Shown here in pieces: positions 1-64,000 of a stretch of 64,000 bases of DNA (the stretch's first letter is position 1; each line of letters opens with the position of its first letter). The stretch lies in the NCBI GenBank assembly GCA_032622095.1, contig CP136063.1:183189956-183253955 (forward strand), given 5' to 3'. Source of the stretch: Siphonodentalium dalli. Its lineage: Eukaryota; Mollusca; Scaphopoda; Gadilida; Siphonodentaliidae. A program made the translations under genes and the position numbers. The notes beneath the pieces were generated by a model, which was not told where the DNA came from, searched no databases, and saw nothing but the letters and a program-made list of their open reading frames with translations.

Positions 1-564
1 CGATAACTCTGTCAATCCCTAATCCCCCATTCAGCCCATTGTCTGTCTGGTCACTCACGGCGCGCCTGCACAATGCATGTTTATGATGACATTGTATTTA
101 TGACGGTCGAGATTTATGAGCACCAAGTGTAAGACAATAGCTTAATGAGCCAAATGTGAATCACGACAGATATTTTGTAGCTATTTGTCGTCAATACCGA
201 TACAGTCAAAATAATATGCATGCTTTTATGACAGATTGTAATTTGATAATGGCGTAACAATATTAAGTTATTAGATTCCAGATGTCACTTAAATATTTTC
301 GCAAGGATAAATATTTAATGATTTAAAAAAAGTTATTGATATAAAACAAAAAAATAATGACACTAAGAAGGACAATCCCGGGTTACCCCCCCCCCTGTGT
401 CTGTTAGATTTTACGTTTTAATCATTAATTGTGAACCGACCAGAAAACGATGATTTAATTTGGCCAAAGTTTTTTTTAATTTGGCCAAAAAACATTTGGC
501 TAAAGTTTTTTTCATTTGGCTAAACTTTTGGCTAAAGTTTTTTTTCAGTTCAGCACGAACACTG
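1..564. mobile_element. hAT-like non-autonomous element, right part (left end outside window)
   Basis: Nearly the same sequence as the right half of the complete element at 21279-22246: the run from about position 12, the C-tract (386-395 here) and the repeated 'ttggctaaa' motifs all match. It ends with cagcacgaacactg at 551-564. The 8 bases after it (565-572) would be the target duplication, but the left copy is not in the window. Confidence 0.75.
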
Positions 565-819
565 CACCAAACGCTGCATTAAATCGCCCCATAAAAGTCA
601 ATCTAGTCTGACCATATGGCCAAATACAAAGGGTGGAGTACGGTCTTCATATGATATGTCTCATCGCATAGCGGAAAGGAATATCACACCTCAATCTCCG
701 CAACTAGACATACAGATATTATTATTATACTAGGGGATTGCCCATAAAAAATGGTGGATATATAAATCTTCCTTGTTACTTTTTGGTGTTCGCTGGCATG
801 AACAAATTCTCATATCTAA

Positions 820-1012
820 TATTAGAAACTTCCCAGAAGGGAAAAAGTAATTAAAAACAATGTTAAATTGAGACTATAGATACTTCCCAGAAAATGAGGC
901 CTAAGCAGAATGAGGTCCCCAGAGGGTGAATTTGGTGATGCTAACCATCCGGGGACCTCATTATGCAAATGACAGACACACTAATTGCAGGCTTACTTAG
1001 AAAGTGATTTGG
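820..1012. repeat. Palindromic repeat, family C, degenerate
   Basis: Contains gcagaatgaggtccccagag (907-926) facing ggggacctcatta (952-964), with flanks shared with the copy at 60060-60270 ('gagactatagatact' upstream, 'acagacacac' downstream). The hairpin centre is shortened here. Confidence 0.7.
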
Positions 1013-1294
1013 TGGTGATAATCTATATTTATTCACATTTATTCAAATATTAAGTAAAACCTGTATCTTGGTGTTCGCGGTGACAATCTGTGATCTTCAG
1101 CGAAAACCCATGATTCACTGCGACAACAATGGCTATGTGTATTAATTCCGATGTCTGTGATATGCGGCAAATAAGTGGACTGATCGCCATGATGAGTGCA
1201 ATAAGACTGTTTCATTTGTCAGATATTGTAGGCAAATGGGCCTCATCTACAACAAAAAACAGCTAATTATGTAACTTGTTTGCAATTTTATTTG

Positions 1295-1694
1295 TTAACC
1301 CTTTACCCAACAGAAGGGCCCTGTGCCAATGCATTCTCTTATATATGCGAGTCGACCATAGGTCGCCTCGCATATATAAGAGAATGCATTGGCTTAACAC
1401 ATTAAAAATTATAAAATTGTTAAAGAATGTAAGAAAAAATGGTAAAAAGTGTTAAAAAAAGATTTTTTTTAGGCCAATGCATTCTCTTATATATGCGAGG
1501 CGACCTATGGTCGACTCGCATATATAAGAGAATGCATTGGCACAGGGCATACCTGTAACTATCACAATGTGGTCAAGGAGCCGGTTCCAATGATATCCAT
1601 ATTTGTATGGTTCTATTGAGACAGACCGAAGATATTTTAGGCTGTTGAAGCTTTATTTGGCCGGTTTTGGCCGGTTTGTTGGGTAAAGGGTTAA
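1295..1694. mobile_element. TTAA element, family A (400 bp, complete)
   Basis: TTAA, then CCCTTTACCCAACA, with the inverse TGTTGGGTAAAGGGTTAA at the right end: the TTAA duplication and CCCTTT ends typical of piggyBac-like non-autonomous elements. Inside are two near-perfect 67-nt hairpins (about 1327-1393 and 1475-1541) that are reverse complements of each other. Nearly identical in length and sequence, inverted, to 45600-46000 and 55699-56098, suggesting recent spread. Confidence 0.88.
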
Positions 1695-1739
1695 GCATTC
1701 AGTTTTAAGTGAATTTCAATCCTTTTTATTAGTTCAACA

Positions 1740-2530
1740 AAGTCAAGTTTGAGCTATTGCCATGGGTTGGTGTCCTTCATGCGTGTGTGTGTTCATCTGT
1801 CAACAACTTCCTTTGGTACATCTTACAGGCCACATCCCTTATCCAACTGTCACCAAACTTCATATGGATCTTCAGGGTGACCTCCAGATGGGAGCTTACC
1901 ATTATTATCTCCGAATTTTGTTTAAAAACATGGTTGCAAGCAGCCTCCTTGGATTTCACATTTGAGTCCCAAAATTATTGGCGTAATGTTTGAAAATTTA
2001 CAGGAATGTTTTGGATCACCTATCGACGTTTTTCAATGAAAAACATGGACACCAGCAGTGTTCTTGGATTTTACTCTTTACATGACTAAATCCTTGGGCA
2101 GCCCTACAGGCCACATCCCTCATCCAATCTTCATCAAACTTCATATGTATCTTCTCGGTGGCCTCCAGATGGGAGCTATCAAAATTTCCGAATGTCATCT
2201 TGCATTTTACTTTCTGCTTGACTTAATTTTTTAGCACACCCTACAGGACATATCCTTGATCCAATCATCACCAAAGTTCATATGGATCTTCAGGGTGGCC
2301 TCTAGATGTTAGCCATACATTTGTTCCTTATTTTGTTCAAAAACATGGCCACCAACAGACATCTTGTTCTGAATTTTCATTAAAAACATGGCCACCAACA
2401 GCCATCTTGGATTTTACTCTTTGCATCACTAAATCCCTTGGCATGCCCGACAGGCAACATTTTTTATCCGATTTATCCCAAACTTCATGTGGCTCTCCGG
2501 GTTGACCTCTAGTATTATTTAAATATTTTA
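1740..2530. repeat. Degenerate tandem repeat, about 180-bp unit, roughly four copies
   Basis: The phrase 'caggccacatccct..tccaa..tcatcaaacttcatatg..tcttc.gggtg.cctccagatg' recurs near 1827, 2107, 2245 and 2450, with 'aaaacatggccaccaacag' between. Short open frames here follow the repeat and are not conserved genes. Confidence 0.7.
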
Positions 2531-2878
2531 ACTTTCCACATTCCTCATCACTCTATTGACTGTAATGTATGACATTATTCCCTCTCCAAGTTGAGCTACA
2601 GTGTCATTGATACTTTCATTACCTTCCCCCTTCATCCACAAATTGAACACAATGCTGATTGTATTCAAGATTTGATTAAATTATCAGATGTTAACCTGTT
2701 TTTAATTGAGTTTTAATTTTAATCAAAACAGAGTTGAATCAAAAGAGATGATTCATTCATTTGAACATTTATTTGATAAATCTTTGCAATTTAAGAATTT
2801 GTTATTGAGGTTGATTAATGGAATATGTTGCAAGATGTTTTTCATCTATTTTTTTCTTAAATTTATTTTGTTTATTAG

Positions 2879-57371
<54,493 letters not shown>

Positions 57372-57691
57372 TGACGGCTCCGATGTGAATTATTTATAGA
57401 TTGTTTTTTATTTGATACTCATGATAATCATGAAGATCAATCAGATGGTGCTTTTCATGAGGCACAGGCCTCATACCAAATCATACTATAGACAGAGTAC
57501 TAGTGGGAAAGATTTTTAAATCTTGGATGAGGGCGCTTCATGAAAACTGTGTATAGATGAGAATCAATTTGTGTGAAACACTTGGTGTGTTATATAATGA
57601 TGAAACCAATGGACCAAAGAAGAGAAAAGAGACATTTTTGAGGCCTCGTCCTTCACAGGGTGTCTGAACCCCAAAACTTTGGTAGAAATTT
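57372..57691 (+). other. LONP1: Presumed LONP1 3' UTR
   Basis: Follows the TGA directly. T-rich with 'gattgttttttatttgat'. No AATAAA is evident in the first 320 bases; the nearest ATTAAA (57729-57734) lies inside the next TTAA element. The true 3' end cannot be fixed from sequence alone. Confidence 0.5.
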
Positions 57692-57954
57692 TTAACCCTT
57701 TCATGAAGGAAGCTGCGCTGGTGCAACATTAAAGACCCTGTGCCAGTGCATTCTCTTATATATGTGAGTCTCCCATAGGGAGCCTCACATATATAAGAGA
57801 ACGCACTGCCTTACAAGGTAAATGTAAATATTGTTAGGCCAATGTATTCTCTTATATATGCAAGGCTCCCTATGGGAGACTCACATATATAAGAGAATTC
57901 ATTGGCACAGGGTTTTCTTAAAATTTCAAGAAGCTCCAGTCATGGAAGGGTTAA
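57692..57954. mobile_element. TTAA element, family B (263 bp, complete)
   Basis: TTAACCCTTTCATGAAGGAA ... ccagtcatggaagggTTAA with two intact hairpins (about 57744-57811 and 57838-57905). It starts 321 nt after the LONP1 stop codon and so may be transcribed in the 3' UTR. Includes ATTAAA. Confidence 0.9.
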
Positions 57955-58079
57955 CAGATCTGAAGTTGACGTCCGACACAACATCACTTGGTACTTTCAG
58001 AAGAACACTAAGTTGAAGTTATTCTGCTAGCTATTTTTATTTTCCAAGCAGTATTTTAAGTGTGAAATATGCTGTTTTT

Positions 58080-58333
58080 CAAGCCTTGAAATAGTGTGCC
58101 TGTCATTTGCAGATTGAGGTTCCCAGAGGGTGAATTTAGTGATGCTACCCCACATAGCGGGCTAGCATCACCAAATTCACCCTCTGGGAACCTCATTCTG
58201 CTGAGTTGTAAGCAGAATGAGGTCCCCAGAGGGTGAATTTGGTAATGCTAGCCCGCTATGCGGGGTAGCATCACTAAATTCACCCTCTGAGGACCTCATT
58301 CTGCGAATGACAGGCACACTATTTCAAGGCTCG
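58080..58333. mobile_element. Family C double palindrome (254 bp)
   Basis: caagccttgaaatagtgtgc and its inverse gcacactatttcaaggctcg bound two successive palindromes, each made of gaatgaggtccccagaggg and ccctctg.ggacctcattctgc. The loops 'ctaccccacatagcgggctag' and 'ctagcccgctatgcggggtag' are reverse complements. Confidence 0.82.
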
Positions 58334-58378
58334 CTGTTTAGAACAAAATCAAGTATTTTCAACTTTATTTTTAATTAG

Positions 58379-58800
58379 CTGATGTACCTGACTTCGTCCG
58401 GGCTATTTAGTGATATCTTTGTGATCGCTTCCATCTGGGCAGAATATACAGTGTCTAGACAAACTGTTGATCGATCGGTCCAGAAACATGCCTATATGAT
58501 CGTATATGAGCGAGGTCAAGGTCAAGAAGACGGTCACACGTGAAATTGAACCCGCCATTATTGTTCACGGATCAAAGTAGGCCTACATACAAAATTTGAG
58601 TATGATTGGTCGAGGTCCAGAAACATGCCTATATGAGCATATATGAGCGAGGTCAAGGTCAAGTACACAGTCGCATGTGAAACTGCACCTGCCCATATTG
58701 TTCCTGGGATCAAAGTAGGTCTACATACCAAATTTGAGTCCGATCGGTCGAGCAGTTTTTGAGTCTATAACACACATACATACATACATACATACATAAA
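58379..58800. repeat. Dispersed repeat R, ending in (CATA)n
   Basis: 'agctgatgtacctgacttcgtccgggctatt' at 58378-58408 is repeated as 'agctgatgtgcccgactttgtccagactatt' at 63935-63965. Internal direct repeat 'ggtccagaaacatgcctatatga' (58478 and 58614). Ends in catacatacatacata (58774-58797), a microsatellite tail as in SINE/LINE or Helitron-like repeats. Confidence 0.65.
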
Positions 58801-59334
58801 GACAGAAGTTCCAAAATATATCATAGATTTTTATTAGTTTTATTTGAACTAAACACAAAACAAACAATACACAGACATAACATACAATATAATTGTTCAA
58901 AAGAGGATCGGGCAACAAGCTTGAGAAAATAATTGTTTCCCCAGGTATCTTGGAATTGATAACAAAGGAAATGAAACAGGAATGCAGGCAGTAATTGTAA
59001 AGGGGCATGGGCCATTAGCAGCAGGATAAAATGCAATGTGTTCACAGAGTAATGAGAGAGGATTATTTCATTTTTTAGTGGATAGTACCCAAGCACCAGG
59101 CTTCACCTTTTGTAAATGGGTTGGGCCTAAAAGAGGGCTCTTGTTTACAATAACTGGGCCTAACAGAGATGAATTATATATTAACATATGAAAAGGCTGC
59201 AATCTTTTGAAAAAAATAACTTTTTCTTTTTGTTATTCCTAACAACACTGACTGTCAACACAAATTCAACAAATGTTCATATCTTTATATGGCTTGCTCC
59301 ATACTGAGGGTTTTATGGGGATTTACAAACAGGC

Positions 59335-59468
59335 CTAGCCAATGCCAAGTGCTGAGTGCATTCTCATATATATGCGAGGCTCCCTATGGGAGACTCCCAT
59401 ATTAAAGATAATTCACTGGCACATGATTCTTAATGCTGCACCAGTGCAGCTCCTATCTGAAAGTGTTA
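59335..59468. mobile_element. TTAA element, family B, right half
   Basis: One hairpin (59355-59420, partly decayed) followed by 'taatgctgcaccagtgcagctcc' and gaaagtgTTAA; the left half is missing. Confidence 0.7.
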
Positions 59469-59810
59469 AGCCCTGTCAAAATACAAAGCCTGTTGAGAAC
59501 AAATCTTTTTCTTTATTTGGCCTAAAGAAAATGCACCTGGATTTGAATTCAAATCTCTTATTGATTGAGTAGTGTTTCTGAAAGACATCTCTAAATTTAC
59601 TTTCAAGTCTGGTTGAATTAAATTAAGAGGGTTCGGAATTCACTGAGAACTTATTTCACAGACATGTCGAATCGAAGATGTTTGATGGATGGAATTAATC
59701 CTTCCATTTGCACATTTGTCAGCCTGTGGCAAGATGCAATTTGATCTGGAAGTTCATTGACTAATGTAAAAAAAATCAAAATCAATAGTTTAATTCTCCA
59801 GTCACCTTGG

Positions 59811-60270
59811 AGCAAGCTTGCAAATAGTGTGTCTGCTCATTTGCAGAATGAGGTCCCCAGAGGGTGAATTTAGTGACACTATCCCACACGACAGGCTAGC
59901 CTGAACATCATCAAATTTACCCTCTGGGAACCTCATTCTGCTTAAGTCTCAACTTATATGGGAGACCTATGATCAGATTAAAGTTCCCCAGTTCAAGTTG
60001 GTGATGTTCACCCATTAGTCACCTCGATTATGCAATTTATCTTCTGCAAATTAGGGGATATGGAAACATCCCAGAAGTGAAAAAGTTACTGAAAACAGTG
60101 TTACTTTGAGACTATAGATACTTACCAGAAGATGAGGCTTAAGCTGAATGAGGTCCCCAGATGATGAATTTGGTGATGCTAGCCAGCTTTGCAGGATAGC
60201 ATCACTAAATTCATCCTCTGGGGACCTCATTCTGCAAATCACAGACACACTCTTTGTACAGGCTTGCCTT
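59811..60270. mobile_element. Family C long element, two palindromes
   Basis: 'gcaagcttgcaaatagtgtgtctg' and 'cagacacactctttgtacaggcttgc' are the outer inverted arms. Palindromes at about 59847-59942 and 60147-60238, separated by sequence also present at 830-905. Confidence 0.75.
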
Positions 60271-60283
60271 GGAGCATCTAATG

Positions 60284-60447
60284 TACAGTAATGCCCTAAA
60301 TAATCGACTCCTTAACCACAGTAGAATTATGGGGTTTTTTTCTCAGTGAGAGCTTTCCGATGAATGGCAATAAGCCATATTTCCGACTAAATCCTGAAAA
60401 ATTACCCATAATTCTGCTGTGGTTAAGGAGTCGATTATTTAGGGCAT
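60284..60447. mobile_element. Tc1/mariner-type MITE, second copy, right end truncated
   Basis: tacagtaatgccctaaataa at the left; the right arm stops at agggcat without tactgta. Otherwise very similar to 24405-24591. Confidence 0.8.
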
Positions 60448-62019
60448 GTGCCACATGAAACTGTTGATGTACAGTTAAAGGTTCATTCAGGGTTCCATGC
60501 TAACTTTTTACGGAACTTATTTTACTTTTTATTTAGATTCTAGTGTATAAAATAACATGATTGGAACAAGAAGAGCTGCCAGAAAGATGCTAATTTGATA
60601 TTGAATTTTCTATGCATTTATTTCATGTAGATTCTATGTTTTTTAGGGACACCAAATATTATTTTGTTAATTGTTCAATAAGAAAATGATTTTCTTGGGT
60701 ATCTATTGGTCTAGATTAATATATCATATTTGGTTTTCACCGTTGCTTCAACAGAACAAAGCAGAAAATGATGTTACATTATATTTGTATGTTGTTGTAA
60801 CTGGAGGTTGGAGGTCTGGAACCTTGATTGCATCTTTAAGATAGTATTGGAGTGTATGTGATGAAAATGGGTTTATTCAGAAGCTGCTTATAGAATTTGT
60901 AACCAAAATTTATATGAAACAAGATAAATTAAAGCGACTCAGGGTCTTCAAAGTGGGCTCACTATATATAAGTCTGTATAACAACTATTTTCAACAAGTA
61001 CATGTAAAAATATATCAACTTTGTTCTTAAATTCAACTCTCCAATAACAAGATTTCGTTATTGAAACCATAGTTTAACAATGTAACCATTACTGTTACCG
61101 ATTAAAGTCCAATTAGTCTTAATATTATACCAAAGTTTAATCAACATTTGATGGTAAATGCATTGAAAAAATATTCTTAAATCATATATAAACTAAAATA
61201 TTTTAACTTACCACACGATTGGCAGTGTTTGTGACAAATCACTGTAACAGTTTTGATTACATAACACTGGTTTCAACATGCCAAGTTTTATGATTGGAGA
61301 GCTATCAATAATTAATTTAAGAACAAAGTGTCTGTTTCTCAATGTTCTTCTTGGTGGTGATGTTTTTACAAACCTATAATTTATTTATTAGACAAACAAC
61401 CATTGTAGTGTTGGGGATGCATGCAGACTCTAGTTCATAAGATTTATGCTGCAAGTTCTTATAGTGCTAATTTTAATTTACATGTCTTTCTAATACTATG
61501 AAAATGACCATATGCGAAAAAATTACGCTCTATCAATCCATGTCTCGGTGAGCATCTCATCTCTTCTTCAGTTCCCAATTTGGAAAATCCCGGAATCAGG
61601 ACTCGAAAATTTGGGACTGCCAGGAACTGGAAATACCAACTCCAGGATTGAACTGTACTTTTGGTATTTCAGGCACACACACACCCAAGCTGGGGCTTTT
61701 CCTAGTGTGGTCACGCCACTTGAGAGTCTGATATCCATCTCTTTTTATATGTCATATGAGAGTTTTACTGTTATCCTTCATATACCTGTGCATCTCTCAA
61801 CAAGATTATCATTTCCTCCAATATATGTTGATATCAGTAGGTAACACAGCCAATCTGAAAACGACTGACAAAATCCAATCAAAATATGCCATCACTTGTA
61901 TTAATGATAAATAAAAAAAATAGTAAACAAACAAAGCCTAGCCAAATAATCGTTGTAGATTTTTAGCTAACGGAAACAAGGCTGCCGAAAAGATTGTCAT
62001 GATTTACCCTGAGATTTGC

Positions 62020-62178
62020 TTAACCCTTTCAGTTCCAAGTCCGATTTTTGTATCAACCCATATTTCCTTTAAGAGCTTTTTCCATCAATGTATCACATTA
62101 TTATAATCAATCAATTTGAAAAATGATCAAGGAAATATGGGTTGATACAAAAATCGGACTTGGCACTGAAAGGGTTAA
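62020..62178. mobile_element. TTAA element, family N (159 bp)
   Basis: TTAACCCTTTCAGTTCCAAG and CTTGGCACTGAAAGGGTTAA, with inverted arms of about 50 bp (including 'tccgatttttgtatcaaccc'). A minimal piggyBac-type MITE. No hairpin module of family A/B. Confidence 0.85.
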
Positions 62179-62718
62179 GCAATAAGTTTTTCATCAGCCC
62201 ATCAAATTCCACTCGGAACATATGCCTTAATGACATGTTTGAAGTTACAGTATATTTAAGGAGAGAACAGTTTGTACTATTATGTTTGTTACATGATGTT
62301 CAGTGAAAATATATGTGAGCGATTATATTAAAATTTAAAGAAACCAATATTTATTCATGAATTCTCGTACTGCCAAATACCCATCATCTGGGGAACGTAC
62401 TCAACTCATGACTAACATTACACATGCAAAGTTTGACTCATGCTTCTGTCAGCTTGGCAAAAGATCAGTATATATAAAAGGCACAAGCCTAAAACTGGTC
62501 AATTAATTTAAGAAAATAAATAAATAAAGGTGTGAATTGCCTGTCGTTAGGATGTCAGAATTTTGCAATCTTCAGGTTCAGATCTAAAAAATTTCTGACA
62601 CTGGCCATTCCATGGTTGGCCCAATGGATTCTGTTCCTCCTCCTACATAGCCACAAGACTACTGATCCATAGGGTACCATCCAGGCCTGCAGATGCGGGA
62701 AGGTTTGGAAATATCAAA

Positions 62719-62733
62719 GGGGGGGGGGGGGGG
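62719..62733. repeat. 15-base G homopolymer
   Basis: G run followed by tggggtg. One of several G/C homopolymers in the window (others at 12557-12572, about 30669-30686, 34979-34996, 50753-50769). Confidence 0.8.
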
Positions 62734-63934
62734 TGGGGTGCAAATGATTAAGCAAGTGAATTTTGCCTGGTTCAAAGGTAGAGGTGCTGTTGGAAATTCT
62801 ACCTTCCCCCACTTACAAAATTTGAAAACAATCAGAAGTTATCAAGAAAACAAAATAGACTGCAAATTCAAAGTCGATAAGGACCATAACGTGACTCCGG
62901 TAAAATATTGGCAGACATCACCATATTAGAACTTGTGTATCGTTTAATTTCATTAAACATGTATGAAAGTATGAAGATATCCAGAAACAATATGGGATGC
63001 ACACGGACGGAAAATCTGGATTTTATCTCTACCGCTATCTTTGATAATTGGACGTGCAATAAAATAAAACACTGTCATTTAGTCAGGAACATGTTTATTT
63101 CACAAAGATAATGGACAGAGGTCCAGATATGAAAACAAGAGCTGTTATAGGCATCTGCACTTAGAATAAAAAACTAAGTAATAGAAGTGGATAATTAACC
63201 AGTTGCCAATATGTTGACCTTGCTCACTTTGGGATTGGATCATTATATGTGGTATATTCATTGGGAAATTTATGTCTTCCAACTGTGATTGAAATGTAAT
63301 TTGTATTCAGGCTCTTGTTCTACATGAGTTCACAAGGTATTTAGATTGGTACACGTGAAACTAGGATTCATGGCATCCCCTAGCTGTAATCGTATTGTTC
63401 ACGAGAATTGTTAGATGTCAGTTCTGGATGCTATGGTCAACAATACCTGGTATACGCCGATATCTAAACTCAAAGTAAGGTTCGATGCTGTCATCTGAAA
63501 GTGATACTTGAATGCATGATAACACCGTTACATTATCCAGGCAGCCCAATGTATCTTGCTTTGATGATGCTGTGATCAAATTATTTCCCTGGTCTTCTAG
63601 AGCATGACAACATTTTATGTTGTACAGCTTTTGGAACTCGGGGGGAAATATCCATTTTAATTAGTCAGACTTACTCATATGACTGCTCACAAGACCAATG
63701 TGACACAATTTCTGTGTTCACGTCAGTATGCACCAATCATATTATCTTCATACATTGAGTGTGCATTCTCCACATAGCTGAGGTCAAGGCACTAAAGTAT
63801 ACAAGGTTGTATCTTGAAGAAATTAAATATAATGTGGGAGTCTGGTTTTCTACAATATCTATCTCATACAACATGTCCATGTGTATAGGTCTTGTATTGT
63901 GTCATATTTAACGTGTTTCTTTTTATTATTACTA

Positions 63935-64000
63935 GCTGATGTGCCCGACTTTGTCCAGACTATTGAGGGATTTCTTTGTGATCGCCTCTGTCTGGGCAGA
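63935..64000. repeat. Dispersed repeat R, second copy, cut by window end
   Basis: Matches 58378-58443 in the same orientation with about a dozen differences. Confidence 0.7.

Larger units (their letters stand above)
60448..63933. other. 3' flank without a recognised gene
   Basis: AT-rich. Apart from the 159-bp TTAA element and a G run I see no conserved reading frame or RNA gene. Open frames (61512-61844, 62693-62929) match no family known to me. AATAAA occurs at 61911 and in the 62510-62525 region but cannot be tied to LONP1. Confidence 0.5.

Noticed and set aside
1296-1560. CRISPR-like or tandem-repeat array from repeated 'aatgcattctcttatatatg'
   Set aside because: The repeats are arms of two hairpins in a TTAA-flanked element, and the genome is eukaryotic.
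1-2878. Upstream LONP1 exons within the window
   Set aside because: No segment encodes the conserved N-domain motifs next to proper splice sites; the preceding exon must lie before position 1.
61512-61844. 110-residue open frame in the 3' flank as a second gene
   Set aside because: No recognisable domain, no conserved neighbours or splice evidence, and contains low-complexity stretches.

Overview
This is a window from an animal (metazoan) nuclear genome. It is AT-rich and intron-rich, with no operons and no bacterial signals. One protein-coding gene fills most of it: a LONP1-type mitochondrial Lon protease on the + strand. I can place 19 coding exons between 2879 and 57371. They join in phase into about 763 residues that end at a natural stop. 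The 5' exons (mitochondrial presequence and most of the N-terminal substrate-binding domain) lie before position 1, so the window opens inside an intron. The repeat landscape (many short inverted-repeat elements, Helitron-like repeats, a truncated non-LTR retrotransposon) suggests a marine invertebrate. A mollusc is my best guess, but that is inference only.

Layout. 1-2878: intron with a truncated hAT-like element, a 400-bp TTAA element and a tandem repeat. 2879-25503: eleven exons encoding the linker, the coiled-coil region and the first half of the AAA+ module (Walker A at 24691-24714); the introns carry composite elements I and II (4661-6552 and 10277-15304). 25504-31602: a 6.1-kb intron filled by composite element III (26213-31432), visibly richer in GC than the host intron. 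31603-46359: Walker B, sensor and arginine-finger exons and the start of the protease domain. 52545-57371: the last two exons, with the catalytic Ser (52569-52571) and Lys (52692-52694); the intron between them holds a complete 2.87-kb hAT-type element with an 8-bp target duplication and, nested inside it, a LINE fragment and a MITE. 57372-64000: 3' flank with repeats only; I see no second gene.

The main interest is the mobile DNA. At least five terminal-inverted-repeat families flanked by TTAA (piggyBac-like ends, CCCTTT...) are present. Two with different ends share one internal double-hairpin module whose stems differ by paired, compensatory changes. Three large composites share an unusual architecture: a large inverted-repeat element butted against a small one that carries an inverted copy of the large element's left end. 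By my reading, element boundaries lie within about 25 nt of the 5' splice site in 7 of 18 LONP1 introns. I saw no tRNA, rRNA, CRISPR or bacterial-type regulatory features.
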